Source of the DNA: Hyphomonadaceae bacterium ML37 | Lineage (GTDB): Bacteria; Pseudomonadota; Alphaproteobacteria; Caulobacterales; Maricaulaceae | Direction of reading: 5' to 3' | NCBI GenBank assembly: GCA_027627685.1 | Contig: CP091241.1 | Span: 1,799,191 to 1,863,190 of the forward strand | Length of the DNA stretch: 64,000 nucleotides | In this document: piece by piece, positions 36,562 to 45,342 of the stretch | Layout: every line of letters begins with the position of its first letter | Position numbering within the stretch: the stretch's first letter is position 1 | Notes under the pieces: model-generated | The model's input: only the letters and a program-made list of their open reading frames with translations | Told to the model about the DNA's origin: nothing | The model's database searches: none | Translations under genes and position numbers: made by a program

Positions 36562-36608
36562 GGTCAGACCTCTGGTTCTGGTCAGACATCCGATCAGAAC
36601 TCTGACCA
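36562..36608. promoter_or_regulatory. Repeated TCTGACC elements, probable antitoxin operator
   Basis: On the plus strand GGTCAGA occurs at 36562-36568 and 36580-36586, the variant GATCAGA at 36592-36598, and the inverse TCTGACC at 36601-36607. TGGTCAGA (36579-36586) and TCTGACCA (36601-36608) form a perfect 8-base inverted repeat. The array lies just upstream of the preferred antitoxin start, as expected for autoregulation. Confidence 0.5.
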
Positions 36609-36734
36609 CGATGACTTAAAATCGGGCCAGATTCAATCTAAAGGCCGTTGGCCAGCGCCAATCTTGTGGCGCAAAAAAGCCGCCGCACGGCCATTCCTGA
36701 ACGTCATCGGAGCGAGGCGGGATTGAGAAATGCA

Positions 36735-36763
36735 AGCAATGCAATCATAATGACGGCATTGCT
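36735..36763. promoter_or_regulatory. Inverted repeat before fitA-like gene, probable operator
   Basis: Perfect 8-base arms AGCAATGC (36735-36742) and GCATTGCT (36756-36763) around an AT-rich 13-base centre, 24 bases before the antitoxin ATG. TGCAATCA (36740) and TGCTATCA (36760) are also near-direct repeats. FitA-type antitoxins bind such paired sites to repress their operon; assignment is inferred from position. Confidence 0.5.
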
Positions 36764-36786
36764 ATCAAGTTCCGGAGGGCGTCATC

Positions 36787-37041
36787 ATGGCGGCTGTCAC
36801 CATTCGCAATCTTCCCGACGACGTGCACCGCGCGCTGAAAATCCGCGCCGCGCAGCATAATCGCAGCGCGGAAGCGGAAATGCGCGCCATTCTGGAAGCG
36901 GCGGTCCATCCCGAGGGCCGCGTGGGGCTGGGCACGGCGTTGGCGGAGACGAGCCGGAGATTGGGCCTGACAAATGCCGATGTTGAGGCGCTGGAACTGG
37001 TCCGCGACAGACGCCCGGCCGAGCCCATGAAGTTTGACTGA
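36787..37041 (+). CDS. FitA-like ribbon-helix-helix antitoxin
   Basis: 84 residues. A-A-V-T-I-R-N-L-P-D-D-V-H-R-A-L-K-I-R-A is the FitA/Arc-type DNA-binding start, followed by S-A-E-A-E-M-R-A-I-L-E-A-A-V. The C-terminal part should embrace the PIN toxin. GGAGGG lies about eight bases before the ATG. The toxin gene follows after 12 bases, and an inverted-repeat operator candidate precedes it. Confidence 0.87.
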   Translation: MAAVTIRNLPDDVHRALKIRAAQHNRSAEAEMRAILEAAVHPEGRVGLGTALAETSRRLGLTNADVEALELVRDRRPAEPMKFD

Positions 37042-37053
37042 CGGACGCCTCCA

Positions 37054-37476
37054 ATGATCGTCCTCGACACCAATGTGGTTTCCGAGGCAATAAAGCCCGA
37101 ACCTCACCCATTGGTTCGTGCGTGGATGGACGCGCACGCAGGCGAGGCGTTCTTCCTGTCCAGTGTCACAGTGGCGGAACTTCTATTCGGTGTTGGCGTC
37201 CTGCCGGAGGGCAAGCGGAAGGACCTGCTGGCGACCCGGGTTGACGCCCTGCTGCACGAATTCACCACCCGGATTCTGCCCTTCGACGTTCCTGCCGCGC
37301 AGAGTTACGCCGAACTCGCCGCCCGCGCCCGGGCGGCGGGGAAAGGCTTCCCCACACCCGATGGCTATATCGCCGGAACCGCCGCCGCCCACGGGTTCGC
37401 TGTGGCGTCGCGTGACGCAAGCGCGTTCAGGGCCGCCGGCCTGACCGTGATCAATCCCTGGACTGAAACGCCCTGA
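37054..37476 (+). CDS. FitB-like PIN-domain toxin
   Basis: 140 residues. M-I-V-L-D-T-N-V-V-S-E is the FitB/VapC start with the first metal-binding aspartate. L-S-S-V-T-V-A-E-L-L-F-G-V supplies the glutamate, and T-P-D-G-Y-I-A-G-T-A-A-A-H-G-F-A-V-A-S-R-D the late aspartates. Predicted RNase toxin neutralised by the upstream FitA-like protein. All catalytic positions appear intact. It converges on the acyl-CoA dehydrogenase gene. Confidence 0.88.
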   Translation: MIVLDTNVVSEAIKPEPHPLVRAWMDAHAGEAFFLSSVTVAELLFGVGVLPEGKRKDLLATRVDALLHEFTTRILPFDVPAAQSYAELAARARAAGKGFPTPDGYIAGTAAAHGFAVASRDASAFRAAGLTVINPWTETP

Positions 37477-37527
37477 CCCGCCCCGGCGCGTCCGCCTCTT
37501 GGGCTGGCCGGGCCGCGCCGCGCGACG

Positions 37528-38664
37528 CTATTTCAGCAATTCGCGGGCGATGATCACGCGCATGATCTCGTTTGTGCCTTCGAGAATCTGGTGGACGCGC
37601 AAGTCCCGCACGATGCGCTCGATCGGATAGTCTTTCAGATAGCCGTACCCGCCATGGATCTGCAGGGCCTCATTGGCGATGCGGAAGCCCAGATCGGTGG
37701 CGAAGCGCTTGGCCATGGCGCAGTACTTCGGCGCCGCCGGGTCCTTGCGGTCCAGCGCATCGGCGGCGCGCAAGAGCATGAGCCGGCTCGCTTCCAGCTC
37801 AGTGGCCATGTCGGCGAGCTTGAACTGGGTGGCCTGGAACTCGGCGAGCGGCTTGCCGAACTGGCTGCGCTCTTTTGCGTAGGCGATGGCCAGATCCGTC
37901 GCCTCCGCCGCCCCGCCCAGCGAGCAGGCGCCGATATTGATGCGCCCGCCATTGAGCCCGTTCATGGCGAACAGGAAGCCTTGGCCCTCTTCGCCCAGAC
38001 GGTTCGCCGCGGGCACGCGGCAGTCTTCGAATGACACCACGGCGGTGGGCTGGGAATTCCAGCCCATCTTCTTTTCGTTGGCGCCAAAAGACAGCCCCGG
38101 CGTGTCCTTCTCCACCACGATGGCCGACACGCCCTTGGGCCCGTCCCCGCCCGTGCGGCACATGACGATATAGAGATCGCTGGCCCCCGCGCCGGAAATG
38201 AAGGCCTTGGCGCCGTTGAGCACATAGTCATCACCGTCGCGCACCGCCTTTGTGCGCAGGCTGGCCGCATCCGATCCCGAACCCGGCTCGGTCAGGCAGT
38301 AGGAGCCGATCATGTCCATGGCGGTGAGTTTCGGCAGCCAGCGCTGGCGCTGGTCTTCGTCGCCCCAGGTGTCGATCATCCAGGACACCATGTTGTGGAT
38401 GGAGATGAAGGCGGCCGTCGACACGCAGCCGCGCGAGAGCTGTTCAAAGATCAGCGCGGCGTCCACACGGCTCAGGCCCGATCCGCCAACATCCTCGCGC
38501 GTGTAAATGCCGGCAAACCCCATGGCGGCGCTTTCCTTGAGCACATCGACGGGGAAATGCTTCTCCTCGTCCCAGCTGGCGGCATGGGGTTTGAGCCGGT
38601 CGTCGGCGAACTTGCGCGCGGCGTCCTGGATCATCGCCTGATCTTCGGTGAGTTCGAACCGCAT
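37528..38664 (-). CDS. Acyl-CoA dehydrogenase, isobutyryl-CoA dehydrogenase-like
   Basis: 378 residues, FAD enzyme of the ACAD family. Visible: F-E-L-T-E-D-Q at the start, [12 protein letters not shown] flavin loop, [27 protein letters not shown] and the catalytic-glutamate region [11 protein letters not shown]. The overall look and the nearby hydroxyisobutyryl-CoA hydrolase suggest the valine pathway (ACAD8-like). Start ATG 38664 is preceded by AGGAGG seven bases away; the longer frame runs antisense through hemB. Confidence 0.9.
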   Translation of the reverse strand: MRFELTEDQAMIQDAARKFADDRLKPHAASWDEEKHFPVDVLKESAAMGFAGIYTREDVGGSGLSRVDAALIFEQLSRGCVSTAAFISIHNMVSWMIDTWGDEDQRQRWLPKLTAMDMIGSYCLTEPGSGSDAASLRTKAVRDGDDYVLNGAKAFISGAGASDLYIVMCRTGGDGPKGVSAIVVEKDTPGLSFGANEKKMGWNSQPTAVVSFEDCRVPAANRLGEEGQGFLFAMNGLNGGRINIGACSLGGAAEATDLAIAYAKERSQFGKPLAEFQATQFKLADMATELEASRLMLLRAADALDRKDPAAPKYCAMAKRFATDLGFRIANEALQIHGGYGYLKDYPIERIVRDLRVHQILEGTNEIMRVIIARELLK

Positions 38665-38743
38665 GGGAAAACCTCCTAGACAAGGGGCGCGCGGGCGGGT
38701 GTTGTGCGCGTGCAAGAGCTTACGCAGCGCGAGATACACCGTC

Positions 38744-39727
38744 ATGGCCCAGTTTCCCACCACCCGTCTGCGCCGCATGCGCCAGCATGACTGGTCGCGC
38801 CGGCTGATGCGCGAGAACACGCTGACCCCGGATGACCTGGTCTGGACGCTTGTCGTCACCGACAAGGCGCACAGCGAACCGGTGGCCTCCATGCCCGGCG
38901 TGACCCGGCTCACAGTGGCAGATGCCGCCAAAGCCGCTGTGGAGGCGCGGTCCCTGGGCATCCCCGCCATCGCGGTGTTTCCCCATATGGACGCCTCGCT
39001 GAAAGACGCACACGGCAGTCAGGCGGATAATCCGGACGGGCTGGTGGCGAAAGCCATCAAGGCGATGAAGGACGCCGCGCCGGAGGTGGGGATTATCTGC
39101 GATGTCGCCCTCGATCCCTTCACCGATCACGGCCATGACGGGCTGCTTGAGAACGGCGTCATCCTCAATGACCCCACGGTGGAGCGCCTGTGCTCGCAGG
39201 CCCTGACCCAGGCGCGGGCGGGCTGCGACGTGATCGCCCCGTCCGACATGATGGACGGGCGCGTGGGCGCCATCCGCGCGGCGCTGGACGGTGAAGGCTT
39301 CCAGCACGTGATGATCCTGTCCTACGCCGCCAAATACGCCTCGGCCTTTTACGGCCCCTATCGCGACGCCATCGGCAGCGCTGTGGCGCTCAAGGGCGAC
39401 AAGAAGACCTATCAGATGGACCCGGCCAATACCGATGAAGCCCTGCGCGAGATGGAGCTCGACATCGCCGAGGGCGCCGACATGGTGATGGTGAAACCAG
39501 GGCTTGCCTATCTCGACATCGTGGCGCGGGTGAAGACCGCCTTCGCCCTGCCCACCCTCGTGTTCCAGGTCTCGGGCGAATACGCCATGATCGAGGCGGC
39601 CGCCGCAAATGGCTGGATCGACGGTGAGCGCGCCATGCTGGAGAGCCTCTTGGCGTTCAAGCGCGCGGGCGCGGACGGGGTGCTCACTTACTTCGCGCCG
39701 CGGGCGGCGAAAATCCTCAATGGCTAA
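38744..39727 (+). CDS. hemB: Delta-aminolevulinic acid dehydratase (porphobilinogen synthase)
   Basis: 327 residues. It joins two 5-aminolevulinate molecules in heme synthesis. The metal site reads [14 protein letters not shown] without the cysteine triad, which marks the magnesium-type rather than the zinc-type enzyme. Schiff-base lysines lie in [14 protein letters not shown] and M-V-M-V-K-P-G-L. Its last eight bases overlap the start of the PLP-enzyme gene. It is divergent from the acyl-CoA dehydrogenase, 79 bases apart. Confidence 0.96.
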   Translation: MAQFPTTRLRRMRQHDWSRRLMRENTLTPDDLVWTLVVTDKAHSEPVASMPGVTRLTVADAAKAAVEARSLGIPAIAVFPHMDASLKDAHGSQADNPDGLVAKAIKAMKDAAPEVGIICDVALDPFTDHGHDGLLENGVILNDPTVERLCSQALTQARAGCDVIAPSDMMDGRVGAIRAALDGEGFQHVMILSYAAKYASAFYGPYRDAIGSAVALKGDKKTYQMDPANTDEALREMELDIAEGADMVMVKPGLAYLDIVARVKTAFALPTLVFQVSGEYAMIEAAAANGWIDGERAMLESLLAFKRAGADGVLTYFAPRAAKILNG

Positions 39728-40856
39728 GCGCCCCGAAACTCTCGCCGCCCAGGCGCTGCACCGGATCGATGCGGAGACCGGGGCAGTCATTCCGCCCGTC
39801 CACACGGCGACCACCTTTGCGCGCGGCGCCGGCAACGCCCTGATCGGCGCCCATGATTATCTGCGCCCGGAAGGCCCGACCCAGGCCCATGCCGCCGACA
39901 TCCTCGCCGCGCTGGAAGGCGGCGCGGGCGCGCGCCTGTTCGCCTCAGGGCTCGCCGCCGCCATGGCGGTGTTCGCCACGCTCAAACCCGGCGCCCATGT
40001 GGCAGCCCAGACCAAGATGTATTACGGCGCGAAGAAGCTCCTGCATCATCTTGAATCCAGAGGCATTATCGCCCTTACCCTCTTCGATCCCGATGATCCC
40101 GATGCGCTGGCCCGCGCCGTGCGCCCGGGTGAAACGGAGCTGGTGTGGATCGAGACGCCTGCCAATCCGCTCTGGTCGCTGGTGGATATCGCGCGCGCCG
40201 CAGAGATCGCCCATGGCGCCGGCGCCATACTGGCCGTCGACGGCACCTGCGCCCCGCCCTGCACCACCCGCGCGCTGGATCTGGGCGCTGATCTGGTGAT
40301 GCATTCAGCCACCAAATACCTCAACGGCCATAGCGATGTGCTGGCCGGCGCGGTGATCACACGCGCGCAGGACGAGCGCTGGCAGGCCCTGTGCGATCAT
40401 CACAGCCTGACCGGCGCGGTGCCCGGCGCGTTTGAATCCTGGCTGCTCATCCGCGGCCTGCGCACCCTGTTCGTCCGCTTTGAACGCCAGAGCGCCAACG
40501 GGCTGAGGGTGGCGCAGGCGCTGACCGGTCACCCGGCCGTCTCCCAAATCCTCTATCCGGGCCTGCCCGATCACCCCGGTCACACCATCGCCGAGCGACA
40601 GATGACCGGCGGGTTTGGCGGCCTCCTGTCGATCCGCCTGAAAGGCGGCGCGCCCGCCGCCGCGCGCCTGTGCGCATCAACGCAAGTCTTCATCCAGGCC
40701 ACCTCCATTGGTGGCGTGGAAAGCCTGATCGAACACCGCAAACCCATCGAAGGCCCAATGAGCCCCACCCCGGACGATCTGGTGCGCCTGTCCTGCGGCA
40801 TCGAGGCGGCGGACGATCTGATCGGGGATCTGACGGAAGCGTTGGGGCGGAGGTGA
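39720..40856 (+). CDS. Trans-sulfuration family PLP enzyme (cystathionine beta-lyase type)
   Basis: 378 residues. P-P-V-H-T-A-T-T-F near the start, Y-Y-G-A-K-K-L-L in the cofactor region, E-T-P-A-N-P-L-W, and the PLP lysine in H-S-A-T-K-Y-L-N-G-H-S-D. The C-terminal S-L-G-G-V-E-S-L loop of the family appears as S-I-G-G-V-E-S-L-I-E-H. Beta-lyase (MetC) is the closest guess; gamma-synthase or gamma-lyase cannot be excluded. ATG at 39720 overlaps the hemB end. Confidence 0.9.
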   Translation: MAKRPETLAAQALHRIDAETGAVIPPVHTATTFARGAGNALIGAHDYLRPEGPTQAHAADILAALEGGAGARLFASGLAAAMAVFATLKPGAHVAAQTKMYYGAKKLLHHLESRGIIALTLFDPDDPDALARAVRPGETELVWIETPANPLWSLVDIARAAEIAHGAGAILAVDGTCAPPCTTRALDLGADLVMHSATKYLNGHSDVLAGAVITRAQDERWQALCDHHSLTGAVPGAFESWLLIRGLRTLFVRFERQSANGLRVAQALTGHPAVSQILYPGLPDHPGHTIAERQMTGGFGGLLSIRLKGGAPAAARLCASTQVFIQATSIGGVESLIEHRKPIEGPMSPTPDDLVRLSCGIEAADDLIGDLTEALGRR

Positions 40857-40876
40857 GGCTAGGGGGATCGCTCCCC

Positions 40877-41668
40877 TCAAAACTCCGTCCACCGGTCCCG
40901 CACGCCCAGCTCGCGGAACACCGCCTGCCAGTGGGCGCGGATGAGGGTGCGTTCCTCGGCGTTCCAGCCGGGCTGGTCCACGTAATACACGTCGAGCTCC
41001 AGCCCGCGCAGCCCGTCGCCATACTCGTTGCGGATGGCTTGCGCCACCTGATCGGGAGCGGGAAGGCGGTTGCGCAAATCCTGGCGCGTCGGGCTGTAAA
41101 CCGTGTAGAGCCGCGTGTTCTGGAACATGTCGGAGATCAGCACGATCCGGCGGCGCGGGACGGTGGGGTCGAATTCGGGCCGTGTGGTCAGCTCGGCCAG
41201 TGATTCCAGCAGCGGGGTGATCGGCGACTCGATGAGGTCGAACAGGCCTTCCAGCGCCAGGTCCAGCGGCCGGTCGAATAGCGCCTCATAGCGCGCCTGT
41301 ACGCGCTGGGGGTTGCGGTAGAGCGGGTTGATCTGGTCGCCGCGGCCCGGATTGCACACCGAGAACCGGTTGGTGTTGCGGATCTCGCCGCGGTGATTGA
41401 GCTCATACACTGACAGGCGCTCGCCGATGGCCAGGCCATTGCGCGCGTTCACGATGGTCTGGCGGATCTGGTCGGCCTGGGCGGGGGTGTAGATCACTTC
41501 GGTGCGGTCGATCATGACCACCACATGGGGCGGGGTCTCGCCGGCCAGGCACAGTGTCTCGGGATCGTATTCCTCGGGCTGCAGGCTGATCGCCGCATAG
41601 CTGATTGCGCCCAGCACCCCGATCACCACGGCTATGTTGAAAAAGCCTATCAGGTCTTTCGAGCGCAT
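40877..41668 (-). CDS. Membrane-anchored vWA-like protein, unknown
   Basis: 263 residues. One N-terminal membrane segment (about 9-28) precedes a domain that looks like a von Willebrand A fold: V-V-V-M-I-D-R-T-E-V where the MIDAS D-x-S-x-S would be (only the aspartate and a threonine kept), a long middle, and R-R-R-I-V-L-I-S-D-M-F-Q-N-T matching the late MIDAS strand. The fold is inferred from these strands. It follows the multi-pass membrane protein gene on the same strand with an 87-base gap. No known operon name fits. Confidence 0.7.
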   Translation of the reverse strand: MRSKDLIGFFNIAVVIGVLGAISYAAISLQPEEYDPETLCLAGETPPHVVVMIDRTEVIYTPAQADQIRQTIVNARNGLAIGERLSVYELNHRGEIRNTNRFSVCNPGRGDQINPLYRNPQRVQARYEALFDRPLDLALEGLFDLIESPITPLLESLAELTTRPEFDPTVPRRRIVLISDMFQNTRLYTVYSPTRQDLRNRLPAPDQVAQAIRNEYGDGLRGLELDVYYVDQPGWNAEERTLIRAHWQAVFRELGVRDRWTEF

Positions 41669-41755
41669 GGCGTCCTCCCCCGTCGTCCGCTGGCGTTAAC
41701 CGTGAGCATGGGGCGCCGGGGCGCTCAGCGCCAGCCCCGGCCGGTCACATTCAGC

Positions 41756-42727
41756 CTAGCGGCGCTCGTAGGGCGGCGGCTCTGAATCATAGGACGCGTC
41801 AGGCTCCCCCGCAGGCCCGGCCTTGCCCTGCGCCATGCGCTCATAGCGCGCCGCCGACCCGGCATAGTCGCGGGCGAAGAACTCATCCATGTCGATCTTG
41901 AGGCCCTCAGCCAGCTCCAGCGTGCGCAGGTCCGCGTCTTCCTTGCGGTACTGACGCTTCATCACTTCAGACAGATGGGCCGACGCCGCTACCGCCCGGC
42001 GCTGCACTGCGCCATAGCCGATCAGGGAGTCGTCAAACGTGGCGCCCTTGAACGCGGCGATGGCCGCAAACGTGATGCCGAGGATGAACAGCAACAAGGC
42101 CTCCAGCGTCTCGAACGGCTGGAAAGTCAGCGCGCGGGTCACAGGCGTCAGGATCTCGCCATTGGCCGCAAACTCGCCGGTCATCGCCATCGTCGCCGCC
42201 TGGATTTCCAAAAGGTCGCGATAATGTGCGGCGGAGAAGTTCAGGAACACGATGAAGGCCACCGCCAGCGGCACGCCCACCACCGCCACCCAGAAGGAGA
42301 AGGGCCGGCTGACCGGGTTCTGCAACAGGCGCAGGCCCAGAAACCCGATCAGGAAGAAGGCCGCGATGACATTGGTGAAGGCCACGGTGATGGCCTGGAT
42401 CCACCCGCCCAGCAGGCCCAGATCCGAGCCCTTGGAGAAGAAATACGCATTGGCCAGGCCCTCAAACAGCACCAGCGCCGCCAGGATCGAGAAATGCATG
42501 ATGTGGCTGTCAGGATAGGAGGCCGCGCGCGTCACCTTGTGGCGGGCGCGAAAGTCGGTGTAGGCGGAAAACGCGGCGGCCGCATTCTTCCACGCCGCGT
42601 CCAGCCGGTTGTCGACGCCGGGGCGCGCATCCAGCGTCAGCCCGTCCGGGGTCTGCGTATCCGCCGTCTGGCCCGGCGCCAGATAGCGCGGCCTCTGACC
42701 TTGTCGGCTATTGATTCCATCACGCAT
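41756..42727 (-). CDS. Multi-pass membrane protein of unknown function, partner of vWA-like gene
   Basis: 323 residues, not recognised. A soluble N-terminal 75 residues is followed by hydrophobic segments at roughly 77-97, 104-132, 143-165 and 207-228. A charged C-terminal cytoplasmic part ends with acidic and proline-rich residues (Y-D-S-E-P-P-P-Y-E-R-R). The region after the last segment (A-V-Q-R-R-A-V-A-A-S-A-H-L-S-E-V-M-K-R) is probably helical. Orientation and spacing suggest an operon with the vWA-like gene downstream. Confidence 0.7.
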   Translation of the reverse strand: MRDGINSRQGQRPRYLAPGQTADTQTPDGLTLDARPGVDNRLDAAWKNAAAAFSAYTDFRARHKVTRAASYPDSHIMHFSILAALVLFEGLANAYFFSKGSDLGLLGGWIQAITVAFTNVIAAFFLIGFLGLRLLQNPVSRPFSFWVAVVGVPLAVAFIVFLNFSAAHYRDLLEIQAATMAMTGEFAANGEILTPVTRALTFQPFETLEALLLFILGITFAAIAAFKGATFDDSLIGYGAVQRRAVAASAHLSEVMKRQYRKEDADLRTLELAEGLKIDMDEFFARDYAGSAARYERMAQGKAGPAGEPDASYDSEPPPYERR

Positions 42728-42949
42728 ATTCAGCCCCTTTTAGAGTCGGAAGGCACCCAGCGCCCATACATTAACCAAACAGCAGAATCGTCCAGAACGA
42801 AGGCAGTCTTTGAAGAATTTCGCGCCATTCCCGCCACAATTGGGTTTTGAGCCCGATGACTTGACGCCCGCCGCAACGCAGCCGTTCATGAACCTTAACG
42901 CCGCGCCGGGTGAACGCCCGGTGAACAGGTCTGATCCGGGGATATTTCA

Positions 42950-44689
42950 ATGACGAATCAAATTCTTGATCCACGCGCCACCCGCCGCGGCGTGCTCGCC
43001 CTGATGGCCGGGGCCGGCGCGGGCGGCGCGCTCGCCGCCTGTTCACAGCCCGCGCCTGTGCGCCCTGAAGGCCTGAGCGCGCAGACGCTGGCCTGCGCCG
43101 AGACCCTGTCGGGCGTCACCTATACCCCGGCGGAGCGCGAGCAGATGCTGACCGGGCTGGAGGCGTGGCAGGCGCGCGCCGAACGCCTGCGCGCGCTGGA
43201 AAAGCCCAATGGCCTGCACCCGGGCCTGATCTTCGAACCGCGCCTGCCGGGGCGAGCGTTCCGCGGACAGGCCAATGCGGTCACCGGCCTGCCAGCTGAT
43301 CCCGGCCCCCTGCCCTCCGATCCGGTCGACATCGCCTATGCCCCGGTCTGGCGCCTCGCCGGCTGGATGACCCGCGGCGCGATCACCAGCGCGCAGCTGA
43401 CCGAGCTTTATCTCGCCCGCATCACGGCCCACGCCGATCAGCTGGAATGCTTCGTCCATGTCAGCGCGGACCGCGCCCGGGCCGAAGCCGCCGCCCGTGA
43501 TTCCGAGCGCGCTGCGGGCCAGGTGCGCGGACCCCTGCATGGCGTGCCCTATGCACTCAAGGACATTATCGACGTCGAAGACCTGCCCGCCACCTGGGGC
43601 GCCAGCGTCTACGCGGACCGCATCGGCAGCGAGACCGCTGTCATCGCCCGGCGCCTGGAAGCCGCCGGCGCGGTGTTGCTGGGCAAGGCGACCAGCGGGG
43701 CCATCGCCTATGGCGATATCTGGTATGACGGGGTGACGCGCAATCCGTTCAATCCGGCGGAAGGCAGCTCCGGCTCCTCGGCCGGTCCGGCCTCGGCCAC
43801 GGCGGCGGCCCTGTGCGCCTTTGCCATCGGGACCGAGACGCTGGGCTCCATCGTTTCGCCCTCGCACCGCTGCGGATCGACCGGCCTGCGGCCCACCTTC
43901 GGGCGGGTGGCGCGCACCGGCGCCATGGCCCTGTGCTGGTCGCTCGACAAGATCGGCCCCATCGTGCGCTCGGCGCCCGACGCGGCGCTGGTGCTGGCCG
44001 CCATCAATGGCGGCGATGACGGCGATCCGGCCAGCCGCAATCACGGTTTTGAGGCCGATTTCACCCGCGACCTCACCGGCCTGCGCGTGGGCTATAACCC
44101 GGACTGGTTCGAAAACGCCGCCGATCCCGACCGCGCCGCGCTGGAGGCGGCGCGCAGCCTGGGCGTGACGCTCGTCCCGTTCGAGGTTGATGACAGGCCC
44201 TGGGACGCCATGCTGATGCAGCTTGAGGCCGAGGCCGCCGCTGCGTTCGAACATCTGACGCTGCAGGACCTGGATGACCGCCTGCGCTGGCAGGATGATG
44301 CGGCCTGGCCCAATACCTGGCGGCGCACGCGCTTTCTGTCTGCGGTGGATCTCATCAATGCCGACCGGCTGCGCCGCGAGGCCATGGAGATGATGGATGC
44401 GCGGTTCGCAGACCTCGACGCCGTGATCGGGCCGAACTTCGCAGGGTCCATGCTTCTGATCACCAATTATACCGGCCACCCCCAGCTGGCCTTCCGCTCC
44501 GGCTTTATCGAGGCGCCCACCCGCACCATTTTTGGCGAGCCGGCCGATGACAGCGGCACGCTGCACCGCGTGCCCTACGCCACCAGCCTGTGGGCGCCGC
44601 TCTATGAAGAGGGCGTGATCCTGGCGCTGGGCGCGGCGATCGAAGCGCGCCTGGGCGTGGCGGTCGCGCGTCCGGCGCAATTTTCCTGA
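42950..44689 (+). CDS. Amidase-signature enzyme, Tat-exported lipoprotein
   Basis: 579 residues. The N-terminus has a Tat signal (R-R-G-V-L-A-L) ending in a lipobox L-A-A-C at Cys31, so an outer- or inner-membrane lipoprotein is expected. The amidase-signature domain has the catalytic lysine in Y-A-L-K-D-I-I-D, S-S-G-S-S-A-G-P with the cis-serine, and the nucleophile region G-T-E-T-L-G-S-I-V. Compared with GatA in this window the glycine-rich loop is altered, in keeping with a different substrate. Substrate unknown. GST gene follows after 20 bases. Confidence 0.9.
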   Translation: MTNQILDPRATRRGVLALMAGAGAGGALAACSQPAPVRPEGLSAQTLACAETLSGVTYTPAEREQMLTGLEAWQARAERLRALEKPNGLHPGLIFEPRLPGRAFRGQANAVTGLPADPGPLPSDPVDIAYAPVWRLAGWMTRGAITSAQLTELYLARITAHADQLECFVHVSADRARAEAAARDSERAAGQVRGPLHGVPYALKDIIDVEDLPATWGASVYADRIGSETAVIARRLEAAGAVLLGKATSGAIAYGDIWYDGVTRNPFNPAEGSSGSSAGPASATAAALCAFAIGTETLGSIVSPSHRCGSTGLRPTFGRVARTGAMALCWSLDKIGPIVRSAPDAALVLAAINGGDDGDPASRNHGFEADFTRDLTGLRVGYNPDWFENAADPDRAALEAARSLGVTLVPFEVDDRPWDAMLMQLEAEAAAAFEHLTLQDLDDRLRWQDDAAWPNTWRRTRFLSAVDLINADRLRREAMEMMDARFADLDAVIGPNFAGSMLLITNYTGHPQLAFRSGFIEAPTRTIFGEPADDSGTLHRVPYATSLWAPLYEEGVILALGAAIEARLGVAVARPAQFS

Positions 44690-44709
44690 CACGGAGAAGG
44701 CTGATCCCC

Positions 44710-45342
44710 ATGATGACATTCTATGACTGCGCCACCGCCCCCTCGCCCCGGCGCGCACGCATGGTGATCGCGGAAAAGCGCGTGGATGTTGAGCGGGTGG
44801 AGATCGATCTGCGCTCCGGCGCGCACTTCGCCCCGGAATTCCAGGCCATCAATCCGCGCTGCACTGTGCCGGTATTGGTGACCGAAGACGGCGAGGCGCT
44901 GTGCGATAACGCAGCCATCGTGCGCTATCTTGAAGCCCTCTACCCCGACCCGCCTCTGCTGGGCCGGTCGCCTCTGGAGCAGGCGCGCACCGCGGAATGG
45001 GTGTGGCGGGTGGAGAGCGAAGGCCTGATGGCGATCATGGGGGTGTTGCGCAACACGTCCAAGGCCCTCAAAGACCGCGCCCTGCCTGGCCCCGACCCCG
45101 TGCCGCAAATCCCGCAGCTCGCCGAACGCGGCCGCGCCCGCGGCCAGCGCTTCTTCACAGTTCTGGACCAACGCCTGCGCCAGACCCCCTGGCTCGCCGG
45201 CGACGCGTTCAGCTTCGCCGATATCTCCGCCCTGGTCTTCGTGGACTTTGCAGGGTGGGTGAAGATGGAGCCCGAGGCGGAGCTGGAGGCGCTGAGCGCG
45301 TGGCGCGAGGCCTGCCGGGCGCGGCCAAGCGGGCAGGTCTAG
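44710..45342 (+). CDS. Glutathione S-transferase family protein
   Basis: 210 residues. N-terminal thioredoxin-like domain: M-T-F-Y-D-C-A-T-A-P-S-P-R-R-A-R with the serine/cysteine region, I-N-P-R-C-T-V-P-V-L with the cis-proline, and D-N-A-A-I-V-R-Y-L-E. The C-terminal helical domain has D-A-F-S-F-A-D-I-S-A, the N-capping box. Substrate unknown. A purine-rich stretch precedes the start. It follows the amidase and its TAG overlaps the TAG of the convergent TetR gene within CTAG. Confidence 0.92.
   Translation: MMTFYDCATAPSPRRARMVIAEKRVDVERVEIDLRSGAHFAPEFQAINPRCTVPVLVTEDGEALCDNAAIVRYLEALYPDPPLLGRSPLEQARTAEWVWRVESEGLMAIMGVLRNTSKALKDRALPGPDPVPQIPQLAERGRARGQRFFTVLDQRLRQTPWLAGDAFSFADISALVFVDFAGWVKMEPEAELEALSAWREACRARPSGQV

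Noticed and set aside
42728-42949. CRISPR or RNA gene in the space before the amidase
   Set aside because: No repeats and no RNA fold recognised; taken as divergent promoter space.
43043-44758. 571-codon minus-strand frame
   Set aside because: Runs antisense through the amidase gene and has the composition of a shadow frame.
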